The position numbers and the translations under genes are program-made. This document shows positions 36,315 to 47,948 of a stretch of 64,000 nt of DNA, piece by piece; positions within the stretch are counted from its first letter, which is position 1; the number at the start of each line of letters is the position of its first letter. This stretch comes from Agromyces bauzanensis (GTDB lineage Bacteria; Actinomycetota; Actinomycetes; Actinomycetales; Microbacteriaceae), in the NCBI RefSeq assembly GCF_014645655.1, contig NZ_BMMD01000015.1, positions 11,406 through 75,405 on the forward strand, in the 5' to 3' direction. The notes under the pieces were generated by a model. It was not told where the DNA came from. It searched no databases and saw nothing but the letters and a program-made list of their open reading frames with translations.

Positions 36315-38447
36315 CTACTTCTTCGTCTTCTCCGGCATGGGCAGGGTGCCGGCGGCGCGCTGCGCCGCGTAGTACGCGCGGGCCTCGTCCTGGCGCTCCT
36401 GCTCGGCGCCCGACGCGATCTTCGAGCGCAGGTGCTCGGGCGTGTAGCCGAACGCGTCGACGAGGTCCTGCGCGTGCGGCCGCAGGCGCTCGAGCAGGCG
36501 GTCGATGTACGCCGTCACGGCCTGGGCGCGCTGCGGCGACAGGCGGCCGTGGATGAGGTACCAGGCGAGGTGCTTCTCGACGAGGCCGAGGCCGAACAGG
36601 TCGCGCAGCCACGTGAGCACGCGCCTCGTGCCGGGGTCGGTCGTCTGCTCCAGTCCGCGGGTGAACGCCTCCCACTGCAGGAGCTCGCCGTGCGCGCGGG
36701 CGGCCTCGATCAGCTCGTTCTGGTTGCGGTTGAAGGCCGCCGCGGCATCCGCCTTCGGCAGCTTGCGCGCGTCGCGGAGTCGGGCCGCGATGTCGGCGAT
36801 CATGGTCTCGACGCGGTCGGTGAGCAGTTCGCGCTGCGTGTTCGTGTCACGGAGCTCCGACACCGAACGAGCGGTCGAACCGAAGTCGGCGATGGTCTGC
36901 CCGAGGCGGCGAAGCCCCGTGCCGTGGTAGGCCCGCTCGGCGGTCTGCGCGACGACGTATCGGGCCATGGCGCCGGCATCGGCCTTGGCGAACTGCTTCG
37001 AGTAGTCGGTGAGCAGGCGCTTCGCGACGAGCTGCAGGAGCACGTTGTTGTCGCCCTCGAACGTCGCGTAGATGTCGAGGTCCTGACGCAGCCCGACGAT
37101 GCGGTTCTCGGCGAGGAAGCCGGCGCCGCCGGTGGCCTCGCGTGCCTCCTGGAGGGTCTCGAGCGCGTGCCACGTCGAGAGCGGCTTCAGGGCGGCCGCG
37201 ATGGTCTCGAGGTCCTGGCGGTCGTCGTCGGTGTCGGCCCTGCCCGAGAACACCGCGTCGAACTTCAGGAGGAACTCGTCGTGCGCGAAGGTCTGCGCGT
37301 AGGTGGTCGCGAGCTTCGGAAGCAGCCGGCGCTGGTGACGCTGGTAGTCGAGCAGCACCTCCTCGTCGGTGTCGCTCGCCGCGTTGAACTGGCGACGCTG
37401 GTTGCCGTAGGTGATCGCGATCGTGAGCGCCACCGCGGCCGCCGACGTCGCGGCGCCGTCGAGCGAGACGCGGCCCTGCACGAGGGTGCCGAGCATCGTG
37501 AAGAAGCGTCGGCCGGGGCTCGCGATGGGACTCGAGTAGGTGCCGTCCTCGGTGACCGACCCGTAGCGGTTCAGGAGGTTCTCGCGGGGCACGCGCACGT
37601 TCGTGAAATGCAGGCGCCCGTTGTCGATGCCGTTGAGCCCGCCCTTCAGCCCGTCGTCCTCGCCCCCGATGCCGGGCAGGAACGCGCCGTCGGCGTCGCG
37701 GAGCGGCACGTAGAGGGCATGCACGCCGTGGTTCACGCCCTTGGCGATGAGCTGGGCGAACACCACCGCGGCGATGCCGTGCAGGGCGGCGTTGCCGAGG
37801 TAGTCCTTCCACGCGCCACGGAACGGCGTGTTGATGACGAACTCCTGTGTCGCCTCGTCGTAGGTGGCCGTCGTGCCGATGGCCGCGACATCCGACCCGT
37901 GCCCGGTCTCGGTCATCGCGAAGGCCCCCGGCACGTCGAGCGACATGATGCCGGGCAGGAACGCGCGGCGGTGGTACTCGGTGCCGAGGTGGAGCACGGC
38001 GGCGCCGAACAGGCCCCACTGCACGCCGGACTTGATCTGCAAGCTCGGGTCGGCGATGACGAGCTCCTCGAACGCGGCGATGTTGCCGCCGTGGTCCTCG
38101 AGCCCCCCGAGCTCCTTCGGGAACGCGCGGTGCACGGCGCCCTGCTCGACGAGGATCTTGAGCTGCCCGAGCACGCGCTCCCGGTGCTCGGCCATCGTCT
38201 GGCCCTCGATGCGCTGGAGCTCGGGATGAGCGGCGCGTTCGCGCGCGGCGAGGCGGATGTCGGCCCACGTGCCGAGGAGCTGGCGTCCGAGCGCGGCCAC
38301 GTCGACCTCCGGCGACTCGGGAGCCGGGGCGGCCGACGGAGCCGGGATGGGCGCGCCGACCGCGCCTGGCACGGGCTTCGCGGGCACGGTCGCGGCGGGG
38401 CGCTGGCCCCAGGTCTTCGTGGTGGTGCGGGGTGCCGTGTCAACCAT
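36315..38447 (-). CDS. Acyl-CoA oxidase/dehydrogenase family enzyme
   Basis: A 710-residue flavoenzyme that introduces the first double bond in acyl-CoA beta-oxidation. It is longer than ordinary acyl-CoA dehydrogenases (about 380-400) and has the ACOX layout. A Pro/Ala-rich leader (1-50) comes first, then the FAD domain with FAMTETGHGSDVAAIGTTATYD, then the middle and helical domains with EGDNNVLLQLVAKRLL containing the probable catalytic Glu, then a C-terminal ACOX domain. The absence of a partner flavoprotein gene nearby fits direct use of oxygen, but electron transfer cannot be excluded. The start at ATG 38447 (MVDTAPRTTTK) is preferred over 38492. Confidence 0.88.
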   Translation of the reverse strand: MVDTAPRTTTKTWGQRPAATVPAKPVPGAVGAPIPAPSAAPAPESPEVDVAALGRQLLGTWADIRLAARERAAHPELQRIEGQTMAEHRERVLGQLKILVEQGAVHRAFPKELGGLEDHGGNIAAFEELVIADPSLQIKSGVQWGLFGAAVLHLGTEYHRRAFLPGIMSLDVPGAFAMTETGHGSDVAAIGTTATYDEATQEFVINTPFRGAWKDYLGNAALHGIAAVVFAQLIAKGVNHGVHALYVPLRDADGAFLPGIGGEDDGLKGGLNGIDNGRLHFTNVRVPRENLLNRYGSVTEDGTYSSPIASPGRRFFTMLGTLVQGRVSLDGAATSAAAVALTIAITYGNQRRQFNAASDTDEEVLLDYQRHQRRLLPKLATTYAQTFAHDEFLLKFDAVFSGRADTDDDRQDLETIAAALKPLSTWHALETLQEAREATGGAGFLAENRIVGLRQDLDIYATFEGDNNVLLQLVAKRLLTDYSKQFAKADAGAMARYVVAQTAERAYHGTGLRRLGQTIADFGSTARSVSELRDTNTQRELLTDRVETMIADIAARLRDARKLPKADAAAAFNRNQNELIEAARAHGELLQWEAFTRGLEQTTDPGTRRVLTWLRDLFGLGLVEKHLAWYLIHGRLSPQRAQAVTAYIDRLLERLRPHAQDLVDAFGYTPEHLRSKIASGAEQERQDEARAYYAAQRAAGTLPMPEKTKK

Positions 38448-38653
38448 CGTCGGCTCTCGTCTTTCCTGTGTGCGGCGGTCAGCTCCGTCCACGGTAGGAC
38501 GACCCGCCCGCGCCCGAAAACGGGGCGTCAGGGGGCTACAAACGACGTGCGCGGCGTCTCGCGGACACCTGTCGAGACTCTACAAAGCGCAGCACCGCTG
38601 TCGTGGCAGTGTCCACAATCGGATGCCGCGACATCCGCTCGGTCACCGGACCC

Positions 38654-39049
38654 TCAGGCGCGGAAGAACTCGTTCGCCCGAGGCGTCCAGAGCAGGACCA
38701 GGATGAGGACGGCGAAGACGATGCCGATGTACTCGCCGATCGCGCTCGCCGGGTACGCGATCGCGAGGAACACCGAGAGGAGGATCGAGAGCGCCTCGAA
38801 GATCGTGACGAGGATCCGCGCGCCGTTGCGGCCACGCAACAGCCCCACGGCCACGAGGATGACGACGATGCCGATGAGGATCCCGGCCAGTGCGGCGAGG
38901 ATGAGCTGGCTCGCTCCGCCGAACTGCTCGACCGTCGCGGCGATGCTCGTCTGGAACAGCAGGATGGTGCCGCCGAGGATGTCGAGTGCTCCCGAGATCC
39001 AGGTGAGCACGGCGACGAGGGTCACGCCGCCAGGTCGATGGATGGCCAT
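38654..39049 (-). CDS. Four-helix membrane protein, tandem paralogue C
   Basis: A 131-residue protein with four helices; it starts MAIHRPGGVTLVAVLTWISGALDILGG. It shares with the next two genes the pattern GV(T/A)IVAVL-x-(F/I)-V-SG-x-x-DI-x-x-G-x-x-LL-x-Q, the loop FGG and a C-terminal LxLLWxxxAxxxFR. No function known. It is the first of three tandem copies on the minus strand, reading from the left. Confidence 0.8.
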   Translation of the reverse strand: MAIHRPGGVTLVAVLTWISGALDILGGTILLFQTSIAATVEQFGGASQLILAALAGILIGIVVILVAVGLLRGRNGARILVTIFEALSILLSVFLAIAYPASAIGEYIGIVFAVLILVLLWTPRANEFFRA

Positions 39050-39094
39050 GAGCGCCCCCGTTCGCGCCGCCCGACGAGGCGGCCTGTTGCGATG

Positions 39095-39514
39095 TTAGTG
39101 CAAGGCGGCCTCGCTGCCGCGGAAGTAGGCGCTCGCCGGGCGCGTCCAGAGCAGGATCAACACGATCGCCGAGACGAGGACGCTCGCCCACTCGCCCACC
39201 GGGTTGCCCAGGTTCGCCACCGCCATGAACAGCGAGCCGATGAGCGACAGGATCTGCAGCACCGTAACGATCATGCGAGAGATCCAGCGACCCAGCCAGA
39301 GGCCGAACGAGAGGATCACGACGATCAGGCCGAGCACCATCGAGCCGATCGCAGCGGTGAGCAGCCCGCCCGATCCGCCGAAGGCGGCCGTCACATCCGG
39401 ATCGTCCCCCTGGAAGATCAGGAGGATGCCCGAGATGATGTCGATGACGCCGGACACGAATGCCAGGACCGCCACGATGGCGACTCCGATCGGCCGGCTC
39501 GTTGCTTCAGCCAT
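39095..39514 (-). CDS. Four-helix membrane protein, tandem paralogue B
   Basis: A 139-residue protein: MAEATSRPIGVAIVAVLAFVSGVIDIISG, then DVTAAFGGSGGLLTAAIG and a C-terminal IVLILLWTRPASAYFRGSEA. Same four-helix plan as its neighbours. The gap to the next gene is about 45 bp, so the three probably share a transcript. Confidence 0.8.
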   Translation of the reverse strand: MAEATSRPIGVAIVAVLAFVSGVIDIISGILLIFQGDDPDVTAAFGGSGGLLTAAIGSMVLGLIVVILSFGLWLGRWISRMIVTVLQILSLIGSLFMAVANLGNPVGEWASVLVSAIVLILLWTRPASAYFRGSEAALH

Positions 39515-39602
39515 GATGCGCTCCCCACTCGCTTCGCGCCGTGCAGCGCAGCACGACGACCTTGGGCTGATGCTAGCGCGACGACGGATGCCGCAGCACG
39601 CG

Positions 39603-40034
39603 TCAGCTCGTCGGCTCGCCGGGAGCGAGGCCCCGGAAGTAGCGCGTCGCCTCCCCCGACCACAGCAGGAACAGGATGGCGATCGCGAGGAGCGAACTCA
39701 GGATCTCGGTCGAGAGCGTCGCCGGCGCCGCGATCCCCGACCAGATCGAGCCCGCCAGTGAGATCACCTGCAGCACGGTGGCTGCGATGCGTGAGACCGC
39801 GTCGCCGCGCAACAGGCCCCACGCGACGACCAGGACGATCGCACCGAGCACGATCGACATGACGGCGACCACGATGAGCAGTCCCGCCCCGCCGAAGCGC
39901 TCCGCCGCGGTCGCATCGGACTGCATCGTGAGGAGCACGATGCCGCCGATGATGTCGAACACGCCGGAGACGATCGCGAGGGCCGCCACGATCGTGACGC
40001 CGAGCGGACGCTTGGGGCCGAACTGGTCTGACAT
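39603..40034 (-). CDS. Four-helix membrane protein, tandem paralogue A
   Basis: A 143-residue protein: MSDQFGPKRPLGVTIVAALAIVSGVFDIIGG, ATAAERFGGAGLLIVVAV and a C-terminal AILFLLWSGEATRYFRGLAPG. It is the first transcribed of the three paralogues. The start at ATG 40034 aligns with the other two. Confidence 0.8.
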   Translation of the reverse strand: MSDQFGPKRPLGVTIVAALAIVSGVFDIIGGIVLLTMQSDATAAERFGGAGLLIVVAVMSIVLGAIVLVVAWGLLRGDAVSRIAATVLQVISLAGSIWSGIAAPATLSTEILSSLLAIAILFLLWSGEATRYFRGLAPGEPTS

Positions 40035-40146
40035 GTTGCTCCTGACGACGGCCGGTGCACGGATGCCGCGGGCCGCGACCCGCTGCCGCGATCCTATGCC
40101 GCCCGGCCCGCGGCCGGCAGCCCCGGCACTGGCGTGCCGCGACGGA

Positions 40147-42180
<2,034 letters not shown>

Positions 42181-42301
42181 CCGTCGAGTGTAACGAGCGC
42201 CCCCGACGATCGATCCGGTCATCCCCAGCCCGCGACCGCGGATACCCCAGGCACGGGAACGACCCCGGGCGCGAGCGCCCGAGGCCGTTCGATGGCCGAA
42301 C

Positions 42302-44356
42302 TCAGTCGACGTCGATCACGAAAGAACTCGTCGTGCCGGTCGACACCACCGTGATGTCGAACCGTGTCGGTCCCGACGCGTCGGCAGGGATCGCGAACAT
42401 CACCGTCGCCGTGCCGATCTCGTCGGTGGTCGGCGTGTACGCGCGATCGACGGCCTCGCTGTCGAGCTCCGTTGCGCCGAGGGAGACGGCGACGGTGCCC
42501 GCCTGCGGCTCGTTGGTGCTGAAGTCGAGCGACGAGAGGTCGATCGTCACCTGGTCGCCGGGGTCGTAGCCGTCGGCGTCGGGCGCCGAGACGACCACGC
42601 CGACGGCGCGCTGGGCGAAGTCGGGCGTCGCCATCTGGAAGTCCGCCTCGAGTGCGGCGAAGTAGTCGACCATCGACTCCAGGTCGATCTTGCCGCTGTC
42701 GGACTTGTTCGCGCCGTCGTCGAGCGTGAGGAAGTTGTCTCCACCCGAGGCGAGGAACGAGTTGACGCCCACGCTGTAGGTCGCGGCCGGATCGATCGCC
42801 ATGCCGTCGAGGAGGATCTCGGTGATGTGCGAGCCCGCCGCCGCGGACGGATCGTACGTGTACTCGAGTCCGGCACTGACGCCGAGCTTGAGGAACGGCC
42901 GTGATGCCCCTGCGGGCTGCCACTGCTCCTCGAGCACCTGCTTGACCTGCGCGCCGGTGAGGTCCATCGTCACGAGCGTGTTGGCGAACGGCTGCACGTT
43001 GGCCGCTTCGCGATACGTGACCGGGCCCGCAGCGATGTCGGCTCGAAGGCCGCCGGGGTTCATGAACGCGACGTCCACGTCACGCGTGCCGTCCTCGTTG
43101 AGCGACCAGAGCTGCACGTCGGCGACGAAGTTGCCGAGCGTCGACTCACCACCCCGGTTCTCGACGAGCGTCGGGACGCCGTTCACCACGCCGGGCTGCC
43201 GAGCGCGGTTGAAGTCGGCGCTCGCGTCGCCGAGCTCCACGTTGCCGAGCGTGTTGGCGAGGGCCGTCGCCTCCGCGACGATCGGCACGATCTCGGGGTC
43301 GGGCTCGAACAGGTACTCCGTCACGTTGCCGCGGTCATCGAACGCCGTGGCCATGGTGTAGATCGTGTTCTTCATCTGGGCGATCTTTCCGCTCTTGATG
43401 TTGAACGTGATGTCCATGTTGCTGAAACGCTCGCCGTACTGGCCGCTCGAGATGACCGGCCGGCCGTCGATCACGTGGTTGTACGCGAGGTGGGTGTGCC
43501 CCGAGACGATCGCGTCGATGTTGTCGTTCGCGTTCAGCACGATGTCGCCGAATCGCGTGGTCGGGTCGGTCGCGGATGCGATGTCGGTCGTTGACGCGCC
43601 CTCGTGCACGAGCATGATCACGATGTCGGCTTCGCCGTTCTCCTCGGAGCCGTCGCTGAGCTGGTCGGCCACGCGGTTGGCGGCTTCGACGGGCGAGCCG
43701 ACCGTGATGTCCTCGATGCCCGCGGGGCTCACGAGCGAAGGCAGTTCGTCGGTCACGGCGCCGACGAACCCGATGGTGACGCCCTGGAAGGTCTCGGTCC
43801 AGTACTCGGGCAGTGCAGGCTCGTCGGGTGCGTCCGCGTGGTAGACGTTGGCGCCGAGGTACTCCCACTCGGCCATCGGCATGACGCGGTCGGTCAGGTC
43901 GGCGAAGCCCTTGTCGAACTCGTGGTTGCCGACGGCGCTGACGTCGAGCCCCGCGGCGTTCAGCGTCTCGATGGTCGGTACGTCGTCCTGGATGAAGGAC
44001 GTGAACGTCGACGCGCCGATCATGTCGCCCGCGGCGGCGAAGACGGTGTTCGGATTCTCGGCCCGGAACGAGTCCACCGCGGTGGCGAGACGTGCGATGC
44101 CGGCTGCGGTGCCGGACTGCTCGATGCGACCGTGGAAGTCGTTGACGGTCACGAGGTTGAGGTCGACGAACGCCTTCGCATGCGCCAGCGCCTGCGGCGG
44201 CAGCCCGTCGTCGGGGACCGCCTGCGCGGCCGCGGAACCGCCGAGGGTGAGTCCGACGGCCGTGGCCGCCGCGAGCGCACCGGCGGCGAGCCGGCGGCGC
44301 GAGCGTGTGGGGGCATTGGTGCGGTCGAGTTCCGCACCACTGGACCGATGCTGCAT
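42302..44356 (-). CDS. Secreted 5'-nucleotidase/metallophosphoesterase (UshA type)
   Basis: A 684-residue exported enzyme that dephosphorylates nucleotides or nucleotide sugars outside the cell. A signal peptide (RSRRRLAAGALAAATAVGLTLGG..AQA) is followed by the calcineurin-like domain with metal motifs LVTVNDFHGRI, AAGDMIGAS, VGNHEFDKG and VSGHTHLAYNH. A 5_nucleotid_C domain follows (NRGGESTLGNFVADVQLW, FMNPGGLRADI, SGGDNFLTL). The last 100 residues are an Ig-like tail. No LPXTG or other anchor is seen, so it is probably released. The start at 44356 has GGAG at 8 bp. Confidence 0.94.
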   Translation of the reverse strand: MQHRSSGAELDRTNAPTRSRRRLAAGALAAATAVGLTLGGSAAAQAVPDDGLPPQALAHAKAFVDLNLVTVNDFHGRIEQSGTAAGIARLATAVDSFRAENPNTVFAAAGDMIGASTFTSFIQDDVPTIETLNAAGLDVSAVGNHEFDKGFADLTDRVMPMAEWEYLGANVYHADAPDEPALPEYWTETFQGVTIGFVGAVTDELPSLVSPAGIEDITVGSPVEAANRVADQLSDGSEENGEADIVIMLVHEGASTTDIASATDPTTRFGDIVLNANDNIDAIVSGHTHLAYNHVIDGRPVISSGQYGERFSNMDITFNIKSGKIAQMKNTIYTMATAFDDRGNVTEYLFEPDPEIVPIVAEATALANTLGNVELGDASADFNRARQPGVVNGVPTLVENRGGESTLGNFVADVQLWSLNEDGTRDVDVAFMNPGGLRADIAAGPVTYREAANVQPFANTLVTMDLTGAQVKQVLEEQWQPAGASRPFLKLGVSAGLEYTYDPSAAAGSHITEILLDGMAIDPAATYSVGVNSFLASGGDNFLTLDDGANKSDSGKIDLESMVDYFAALEADFQMATPDFAQRAVGVVVSAPDADGYDPGDQVTIDLSSLDFSTNEPQAGTVAVSLGATELDSEAVDRAYTPTTDEIGTATVMFAIPADASGPTRFDITVVSTGTTSSFVIDVD

Positions 44357-44525
44357 TCCGTGTCTCCTCTGCGAGTCCGCCGAGGTTCCCGAATCCGCAA
44401 CCCCCCGGCCATGCACGCCCCCGCGCGGCGCTCGGGGGACGATGGAAGCCTACGTTTCGGGCAGGGACGCGGGGAAGTGGTTTGGCCAAGTCGTAACCTG
44501 CACTTAAGTGGAATGGCGCAGATTC

Positions 44526-44539
44526 TGCTCATATGAGCA
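44526..44539. promoter_or_regulatory. Perfect 14-bp palindrome at the EamA gene start
   Basis: TGCTCATATGAGCA is an exact palindrome and contains the ATG at 44533. A second palindrome, CACTTAAGTG, lies at 44501-44510. Both are in the divergent region between the nucleotidase and the transporter and may be operator sites. Confidence 0.45.
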
Positions 44540-45330
44540 CAGCCACCTCCGCCGAGAGGTCGTGTTCCGACCCGAGGCTAGGCTTGCCGCCGATGCTCAC
44601 CGCCGTCCTCTCCCTCAGCGGGGCCCTCGTCTTCGGCGCGGCCGACTTCCTCGGCGGTCTCGCGGCCAGGCGAGTGAACGCGATGCTCGCCACCGCGGTC
44701 GCCGCCGTCACGGGGTTCGCGATCCTCCTCGTCGCCGCGCCGTTCCTCGGCGGCGCGTGGACTCCGCACGACGCGCTCTGGGGCGCGTTCTCGGGGGTCG
44801 CGAGCGCCGTCGCGATCTCGCTGCTCTACGCCGCGCTCGCGATCGGGCCCATGAGCATCCTCTCCCCGCTCACCGCCGTCGTGGCGGCGGTGGCCCCCAT
44901 GCTGTTCCAGACGAGCGACGAGAGCGGCGTCGTCCCACTCGTGCTCAACCGCGGCTTCAGCGCGGCGATCCTCTTCGCCGTGCTCGGCGTGCTCGCTCTC
45001 GCGGGCGCACAGCGTCGGCAGGCCGCGGCCTCCGAGACCGAGGGGATGCCGCGGGCCTCCCTCGGCGCGTCGATCGCACCGCCGCGCACCGACGCGCCGG
45101 GCGGCCTCCGCCTCGCGGTCGCGTGTGGCGTCGTCGACGTGGCCGCCAGCGTGCTGCTCCTCCTGGGCATCCGGGCCGGCGACCTCTCGGTGGCCGCGGT
45201 GCTCGGCGCCATGTACCCGGCCGGTACCATCCTCCTCGCCGCGCTCGTGCTGCGGGAGCACGTCGCGCCCGTGCAGTGGGTCGGGCTCACGCTCGCGCTC
45301 GCGGCGGCGGCCATGCTGGCGTTGGCGTAG
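44533..45330 (+). CDS. EamA/DMT-family transporter
   Basis: A 265-residue permease with about nine or ten membrane helices in two EamA halves (GALVFGAADFLGG, SILSPLTAVVAAVAPMLF; GVVDVAASVLLLLGI, VLGAMYPAGTILLAALVLREHV). Substrate unknown. Two starts are possible: ATG 44533 inside a palindrome, giving a 20-residue hydrophilic leader, or ATG 44593 (MLTAVLSLSG), which begins right at the first helix. If the second is correct, the palindrome is an upstream operator. Confidence 0.88.
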   Translation: MSTATSAERSCSDPRLGLPPMLTAVLSLSGALVFGAADFLGGLAARRVNAMLATAVAAVTGFAILLVAAPFLGGAWTPHDALWGAFSGVASAVAISLLYAALAIGPMSILSPLTAVVAAVAPMLFQTSDESGVVPLVLNRGFSAAILFAVLGVLALAGAQRRQAAASETEGMPRASLGASIAPPRTDAPGGLRLAVACGVVDVAASVLLLLGIRAGDLSVAAVLGAMYPAGTILLAALVLREHVAPVQWVGLTLALAAAAMLALA

Positions 45331-45377
45331 GGGTCTCGAGACGGTCGCTTCGCGACCTCCTCGACCCGCTGGGACTA
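45331..45377. repeat. Intergenic element with GGTCGCTTCGCGACC hairpin
   Basis: GTCTCGAGAC is followed by the hairpin GGTCGC-TTC-GCGACC, CTCCTCGACC and GGGACTAC. It separates convergent genes and touches the helicase stop. It resembles 17568-17608. Confidence 0.6.
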
Positions 45378-47903
45378 CAGGCGCACGACCTCGATGACGT
45401 GCACGATCGCGGTCCCGACCTCGGCGGACGCCTCGAGGTCGACCTCGCCGCGGATCCGCCAGTCGTGGTCGCCCGCTGGGTCGTCGAGGGTCTGCTCCAC
45501 CCGCCAGGTGCCGGCCGCGGCATCCGTCTCATCGATCGTGACGAGCCGAGGCGAACGCGCCGGTCCGCCCGTGCCGATCGAGTCGTGCTCGGCGTAGTAG
45601 CGGTCGAGCGCATCGGGCCAGCCCGCATCGGGGTCGAGCTCGGCGAGCTCGTCGTCCCGCTCGAGCGCGGCGAGCTGCACGCGGCGGAACAGCTCGTTGC
45701 GCACGAGCACCGTGAACGCCCGGCGGTTCGTGACGACCGACGGCGGCGCGGGCGGAACGACGGGCGCCTCGTCCTCGGGCAGATGCGCCGTCGGATCGAC
45801 GAGCTCGTTCCACTCGTCGACGAGGCTCGAGTCGACCTGGCGCACGAGCTCGCCGAGCCACTCGATGAGGTCGAGGAGCTCCTCGTCCTTCGCCTCGGTC
45901 GGCACCGTCTGGCGGATCGCCCGGAACGCGTCCGACAGGTAGCGCAGCACGAGCCCCTCGCTGCGTGCGAGCTGGTAGAAGGCCACGTACTCGCCGAACG
46001 ACATCGACCGCTCGAACATGTCGCGCACCACCGACTTCGGCGAGAGCTCGAAGTCGCGTACCCATGGCTGGCTCGAGGCGAAGGTCTCGAACGCCTGCGC
46101 GAGCAGCTCGGCGAGCGGCATCGGCCAGGTGACCTCCTCGAGCAGCTCCATGCGCTCCTCGTACTCGACGCCGTCCTGCTTCATCGCGGCGACGGCCTCG
46201 CCTCGCGCCTTGTACTGCTGCTGCGAGAGGATCGGACGCGGGTCGTCGAGCGTCGACTCGATGATCGACACGACGTCGAGCGAGTAGTGGCCGGTGCCCT
46301 GCTCGCTCGTCTCGGGGTCGAGCAGCTCGATCGCGGCGAGCGCGAACGGCGACAGCGGCTGGTTGAGCGCGAAGTTCGGCTGCAGGTCGACCGTGAGCCG
46401 AAGGTCGGCCAGTCGCCCGGGCGCCGACGCCGGCATCAACTCCACCACGCCCGCGTTGCGCAGGGTGCGCAGGACCTCGAGCGCGCGGCGGGCGAGCTCG
46501 TATCGACGCGACCTGGTCTCGTGGTTGTCGAACACGAGCGAGCGGATGCCGCAGGCGACGTCTCCCCCGCGGCCCACGACGTTGATGAGCATCGCGGCCG
46601 TCAGCTTCAGCTGGGGCGTGAGGGGTTCGGGCTCGGCGGCGACGAGCCGCTCGTAGGACCCCTCGCCCCACGTCACCTGCCCGGCGGGCGCCTTCTTGCG
46701 CACGACCTTCTTGAGCTTCTTCGGATCGTCACCCGCCTTGCGGACGGCGACCTCGTTCTCGATCTCGTGTTCTGGGGCGAGCACGACGACCGTGCCGGCG
46801 GTGTCGTAGCCGGCCCGGCCGGCGCGACCGGCGATCTGGTGGAACTCGCGCGCGGAGAGCTGGCGCATCCGCTGCCCGTCGAACTTCGCGAGTGCCGTGA
46901 TCAGCACCGAGCGGATCGGCACGTTGATGCCGACCCCGAGCGTATCGGTGCCGCAGATCACGCGGAGCAGTCCGCGCTGGGCGAGCGTCTCGACGAGCCG
47001 CCGGTAGCGGGGCAGCATGCCGGCGTGGTGCACGCCGATGCCCGAGCGCACGAGCCGCGACAGGGTCTTGCCGAACGCCGTCGTGAAGCGGAACCCGCCG
47101 ATCGCGTCGGCGATCTCGTCGCGCTGCTCGCGCGTCACGACGCGGATCGACGAGAGCGCCTGCGCCCGCTCCATCGCCGCGGCCTGCGAGAAGTGCACGA
47201 TGTAGACGGGTGCCTGCCGGGTCTCGATGAGCTCCTCGACGGTCTCCTGCACGGGCGTCTTCGCGTACGAGAAGTGCAGCGGCACCGGGCGATCGACGCC
47301 CGTGACGCGCGCCGTCTCGCGGCCGGTACGTCGGGTGAGGTCGTCGGCGATCGCCGTGACGTCGCCGAGCGTCGCCGACATGAGGATGAACTGCGCACGG
47401 GGAAGCGTGATGAGCGGCACCTGCCACGCCCAGCCGCGGTCGGGGTCGCCGTAGTAGTGGAACTCGTCCATCACCACCTGGTCGACCGCGGCATCCGCCC
47501 CGTGCCGGAGCGCGAGGTTGGCGAGGATCTCGGCGGTGCAACAGATGATCGGGGCATCCGGGTTCACCGAGCTGTCGCCCGTGACCATGCCGACGTTGCG
47601 GGCGCCGAAGATCTCGACCAGCTGGAAGAACTTCTCGCTCACGAGCGCCTTGATGGGGGCCGTGTAGTAGGTGCGGCCGCCCTGGGCGACGGATGCCGCG
47701 TGCGCCGCGACCGCGACGAGCGACTTGCCGGTGCCGGTGGGCGTGGAGAGGATGACGTTCGAGCCCGAGACGATCTCGATGACCGCCTCGTCCTGCGCAG
47801 GGTAGAGCGTGAAGCCGCGGTCGTCGGCCCATTCGACGAAGGCGCCGTACATCGCGTCGGCGTCGTACGGGCGCGGCGCGCGGTCGAGGAGCGGCTGGGT
47901 CAC
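45375..47903 (-). CDS. Ski2-like DEAD-box helicase with DUF3516
   Basis: An 842-residue superfamily 2 helicase. Walker A is in ILSTPTGTGKSLVAVAA (about residues 53-69) and the DEAD-type box is VVMDEFHYYGDPDRGW. MSATLGD, GVHHAGMLPRYRR and FHQIAGRAGRAGYDTAG are motifs III-VI. The C-terminal half is the DUF3516 region typical of actinobacterial proteins, which ends in a beta-rich domain (WRIRGEVDLEASAEVGTAIVHVIEVVRL). Ski2-type helicases act on RNA; the substrate here is unknown. Confidence 0.92.
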   Translation of the reverse strand: MTQPLLDRAPRPYDADAMYGAFVEWADDRGFTLYPAQDEAVIEIVSGSNVILSTPTGTGKSLVAVAAHAASVAQGGRTYYTAPIKALVSEKFFQLVEIFGARNVGMVTGDSSVNPDAPIICCTAEILANLALRHGADAAVDQVVMDEFHYYGDPDRGWAWQVPLITLPRAQFILMSATLGDVTAIADDLTRRTGRETARVTGVDRPVPLHFSYAKTPVQETVEELIETRQAPVYIVHFSQAAAMERAQALSSIRVVTREQRDEIADAIGGFRFTTAFGKTLSRLVRSGIGVHHAGMLPRYRRLVETLAQRGLLRVICGTDTLGVGINVPIRSVLITALAKFDGQRMRQLSAREFHQIAGRAGRAGYDTAGTVVVLAPEHEIENEVAVRKAGDDPKKLKKVVRKKAPAGQVTWGEGSYERLVAAEPEPLTPQLKLTAAMLINVVGRGGDVACGIRSLVFDNHETRSRRYELARRALEVLRTLRNAGVVELMPASAPGRLADLRLTVDLQPNFALNQPLSPFALAAIELLDPETSEQGTGHYSLDVVSIIESTLDDPRPILSQQQYKARGEAVAAMKQDGVEYEERMELLEEVTWPMPLAELLAQAFETFASSQPWVRDFELSPKSVVRDMFERSMSFGEYVAFYQLARSEGLVLRYLSDAFRAIRQTVPTEAKDEELLDLIEWLGELVRQVDSSLVDEWNELVDPTAHLPEDEAPVVPPAPPSVVTNRRAFTVLVRNELFRRVQLAALERDDELAELDPDAGWPDALDRYYAEHDSIGTGGPARSPRLVTIDETDAAAGTWRVEQTLDDPAGDHDWRIRGEVDLEASAEVGTAIVHVIEVVRL

Positions 47904-47948
47904 CCGTCCGAGTCTGTCACGCGCCGGGCCCGCGCAGCGCCGTCGAGG

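Noticed and set aside
36141..39098. Long plus-strand frame of about 985 codons opposite the acyl-CoA oxidase-like gene
   Set aside because: Antisense shadow without motifs.
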